Below are positions 62,037 through 64,000 of a DNA stretch of 64,000 nt, piece by piece. This DNA comes from Candidatus Bathyarchaeota archaeon (GTDB lineage Archaea; Thermoproteota; Bathyarchaeia; Bathyarchaeales; Bathycorpusculaceae). Each line of letters starts with the position of its first letter. The stretch's first letter is position 1. The position numbers and the translations under genes were made by a program. The notes beneath the pieces were generated by a model. That model did no database searches. It was not told the DNA's origin and saw only the letters and a list, made by a program, of their open reading frames with translations. Location: NCBI GenBank assembly GCA_029881805.1, contig JAOULW010000004.1, forward strand, positions 62,001 through 126,000, in the 5' to 3' direction.

Positions 62037-63200
62037 CTAGTGAACACTGACCCTCTGTGTTCTTCGGCTCTCTTTAACGTTGACTCTACGCCTTTTCATC
62101 ATGCTAATGAATTCGCTGTAAACTTTCTTCTTTAGCCCAAGTCCTTCCGGCGAAATTACACCCTTTTCCTTTATGGTTTTCTTGGCTAGAAGTTGAGCCA
62201 CTACTGAGGTCGTGTATGCTGTGGTCCTTGCCATGGCTGTTACATTGCCCTTTTCGTCATAACGGTCCAAAACATGATATGTATATGTGACCTTTTTGTT
62301 ACCCTTTAATCCTACAACTTCCACGAGCATAACCACAATATCGGGAACTTCAGGTCTTTTCAACTTCTTTTCTAGGAGAATGGCAGCTATTTCTCTGGGG
62401 GGAATTTTGAAGTTCTCAACTTCGACAGGTTTTTCATCAAAGAATCCCAGAGTTTTGAGCAGTTTTATCTTTTCAACGTGTCCAGGATAGCGAAGGGATT
62501 TTTCCCACATGTCCTTTACGCCTTTAAACGTGTGGAGCATTGTTCTCAGTCCGTCTGTGTAGAAAGCTTCCAGTTTCCCGACGCCCGGAAACGTTATCTT
62601 TTCAAGACCGCTCATAGCCTCCACTTGGATTACCTTGCTTTCCTTGACTATAGCCACTTTCCTCATGTACATGTCTATAAGATCTTTAACGGACCATGTT
62701 ACTACGTAACCCAACGGCGGTACAGGCTTTTCTGGCAAGCCTCCATTTAACATATGAATACTTTCGACCCGGTCGAGTTCGCTCACAGCACGGCCAGCTA
62801 GTATGCTACCTAATCCTGGGCTCATTCCGCAGTCTGGTACAATGCATACTCTGGCTTTTGAAGCGTCTTTGTTCAGTGCCATTACATCCTCGGGCATGTA
62901 GGAAACATCGACCATATCCACTTTCGCCGAAATGGAAGCCTTACATGTTCTGTAACCCATCCGTCCAGGTAAAGCTCCGACGGCCAAGTCGAATTTTTTA
63001 ATGGTGTTCATCAGTAGGGTACGATTAGTTGCGTCCGTCTGCGCCCAAGAAACATTATCCCGATTGATTTTTGAGGCGGTCCTCTCGGCTCGGTTCTTGT
63101 CGACATCGGAAATGACGATTTTTGCCGAGGGCAAACTTTCTGCCAAGTCTTTGGCAGTCACCGAGCCTATGTTACCGCAACCTAACACGATTATCTTCAT
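62037..63200 (-). CDS. Saccharopine-dehydrogenase-like oxidoreductase
   Basis: NAD(P)-dependent amino-acid dehydrogenase of the saccharopine dehydrogenase family, 387 residues. Rossmann motif VLGCGNIGSVTAKDL (4-18), SDVDKNRAER for the cofactor ribose, FDLAVGALPGRMGY, and the family's catalytic-region PDCGMSPGLGSILAGRA. The C-terminal domain ends in a Lys/Arg tail. Pairing with a BKACE gene suggests oxidation of an amino acid to a keto acid that BKACE then cleaves; the exact substrate is not readable. Confidence 0.82.
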   Translation of the reverse strand: MKIIVLGCGNIGSVTAKDLAESLPSAKIVISDVDKNRAERTASKINRDNVSWAQTDATNRTLLMNTIKKFDLAVGALPGRMGYRTCKASISAKVDMVDVSYMPEDVMALNKDASKARVCIVPDCGMSPGLGSILAGRAVSELDRVESIHMLNGGLPEKPVPPLGYVVTWSVKDLIDMYMRKVAIVKESKVIQVEAMSGLEKITFPGVGKLEAFYTDGLRTMLHTFKGVKDMWEKSLRYPGHVEKIKLLKTLGFFDEKPVEVENFKIPPREIAAILLEKKLKRPEVPDIVVMLVEVVGLKGNKKVTYTYHVLDRYDEKGNVTAMARTTAYTTSVVAQLLAKKTIKEKGVISPEGLGLKKKVYSEFISMMKRRRVNVKESRRTQRVSVH

Positions 63201-63360
63201 TCTAAATCCCTAGACTAATTTGCCGTTTATTACGCTTAAAACTTGTCATTCATAGAAGTCGCTCTCAACTAGATGAGTTAATCAAATAAATTGCGAATAT
63301 GAGACTCAAGGAGTCAGGTTTAATTACAGTCCAGTAATAATCAATTGGGGTAACGTGGCA

Positions 63361-64000
63361 ATGTGGCAACTACAGTCTGAACAGAAAAGATTCACGGTTG
63401 GAAAAATATCAATTGGTGGAAAACTCGGCGAAAATCCAACAGTATTAATAGGTTCGATTTTTTACCACAAACAGAGAAGTTTAAACTTCGAAGAAGAAAC
63501 AGGAGAATTCAATCGCAGCGAAGCTGAAAGGCTCATAAAAACACAAGAAGAATTTTCTGACAAGACAGGCCTACCATGTATGCTTGATGTGATCCTACCT
63601 TCTAAGAAATGGATAGGCCAGATTATCGACTTCATAACTTCAGCCTCAAACGTGCCAATACTTGTAGACGCTGCTTCAGCTGAAATTAGAATCGCTGCGT
63701 TGGACTACGCCAAGCAAATAGGAATCTTGGACAACTGTGTTTACAATTCGCTTAACCCAGAATCGAAAAGTGTAGAATTTGAGAAAATCAAAGAAACAAA
63801 ACTCAGGGCAGCTGTGTTGCTAGCATATAACTCTAAGAACATGGGAGTGTCTGGTCGAGTAGAGGTTGTAAAGCATCTTTTGCCTTTAGCTGCTCAAAGC
63901 GGGATCGAAAAAATGCTCATGGATACATGTGTACTAGACGTGCCAACTTTGGGTTCCGCATTCAAGGCGATTTTCGATCTCAAAAATGAGCTAGGATACC
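63361..64000 (+). CDS. mtrH: Tetrahydromethanopterin S-methyltransferase subunit H homologue, 3' truncated by window
   Basis: Open to the window end; 213 residues visible. The start WQLQSEQKRFTVGKISIGG, VLIGSIFYHKQRSL, EFSDKTGLPCMLDV and VPILVDAASAEIRI match MtrH, the subunit that moves a methyl group between tetrahydromethanopterin and a corrinoid. In lineages without a full Mtr complex, MtrH homologues pair with corrinoid proteins for methyl-compound use. An in-frame GTG two codons upstream (63355) is the alternative start; GGGGT lies before it. The continuation and partner genes are outside the window. Confidence 0.88.
   Translation, partial: MWQLQSEQKRFTVGKISIGGKLGENPTVLIGSIFYHKQRSLNFEEETGEFNRSEAERLIKTQEEFSDKTGLPCMLDVILPSKKWIGQIIDFITSASNVPILVDAASAEIRIAALDYAKQIGILDNCVYNSLNPESKSVEFEKIKETKLRAAVLLAYNSKNMGVSGRVEVVKHLLPLAAQSGIEKMLMDTCVLDVPTLGSAFKAIFDLKNELGY

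Overview
The window is archaeal. It carries aIF2-beta, aIF1A, RIO1 kinase, a Dim2-like KH protein, ribosomal protein L35Ae, archaeal Hjc, a membrane LonB, DUF373 and DUF424 proteins, TATA-type promoters and a tRNA-His without an encoded CCA. A methyl-tetrahydromethanopterin-type MtrH at the right edge, a fused ChlI/ChlD chelatase and many small zinc proteins point to an uncultured lineage such as Bathyarchaeia; that placement is inference. Genes are densely packed, with many 4-base start/stop overlaps.

Layout. 0-11 kb is chromosomal core: a minus-strand run (cis-prenyltransferase, MTA phosphorylase, DUF373, coiled-coil protein, CobO) and a plus-strand translation/ribosome-biogenesis run (aIF2-beta, DUF424, aIF1A, RIO1, KH), then a metallo-hydrolase, a TudS-like protein and the chelatase. 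11-13.4 kb is a boundary zone with a decayed tyrosine recombinase, small membrane proteins, a GC-rich candidate ncRNA and a ribbon-helix-helix (RHH) reading frame that runs antisense through tRNA-His.

13.39-33.99 kb is an integrated element of about 20.6 kb. It is bounded by a 17-bp direct repeat: the 5' end of the intact tRNA-His on the left and a bare copy on the right. The left third holds two tyrosine recombinases, RHH and winged-helix regulators, a paired-palindrome operator and CA/GT-rich repeats. The right two thirds are cargo: a five-gene operon encoding a PglZ-type phosphatase, an unrecognised protein, a small AAA ATPase, a giant 1490-residue ATPase and a HerA-like ATPase, converging on a PAPS-reductase/ferredoxin protein. 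Upstream lie an SRPBCC protein, a PD-(D/E)xK-like nuclease and a SprT-like metallopeptidase. This resembles a BREX-type (type 4-like) defence system without a recognisable methylase and is the strongest candidate for an undescribed system.

34-53 kb is chromosome again: M19 dipeptidase, MFS transporter, the dtxR-feoA-feoB iron operon, a frameshifted nucleoside phosphorylase, LonB, Hjc, an ABC exporter, L35Ae, a HemL-like enzyme, MobA and a MinD/winged-helix pair. 53.9-61.1 kb is a peptide ABC transporter locus: a divergent substrate-binding protein with CARDB and dockerin modules, two permeases (one with a large extracellular insertion) and two ATPases, with a palindrome around the permease promoter. 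61-64 kb has a BKACE enzyme paired with a saccharopine-dehydrogenase-like protein and the start of mtrH.
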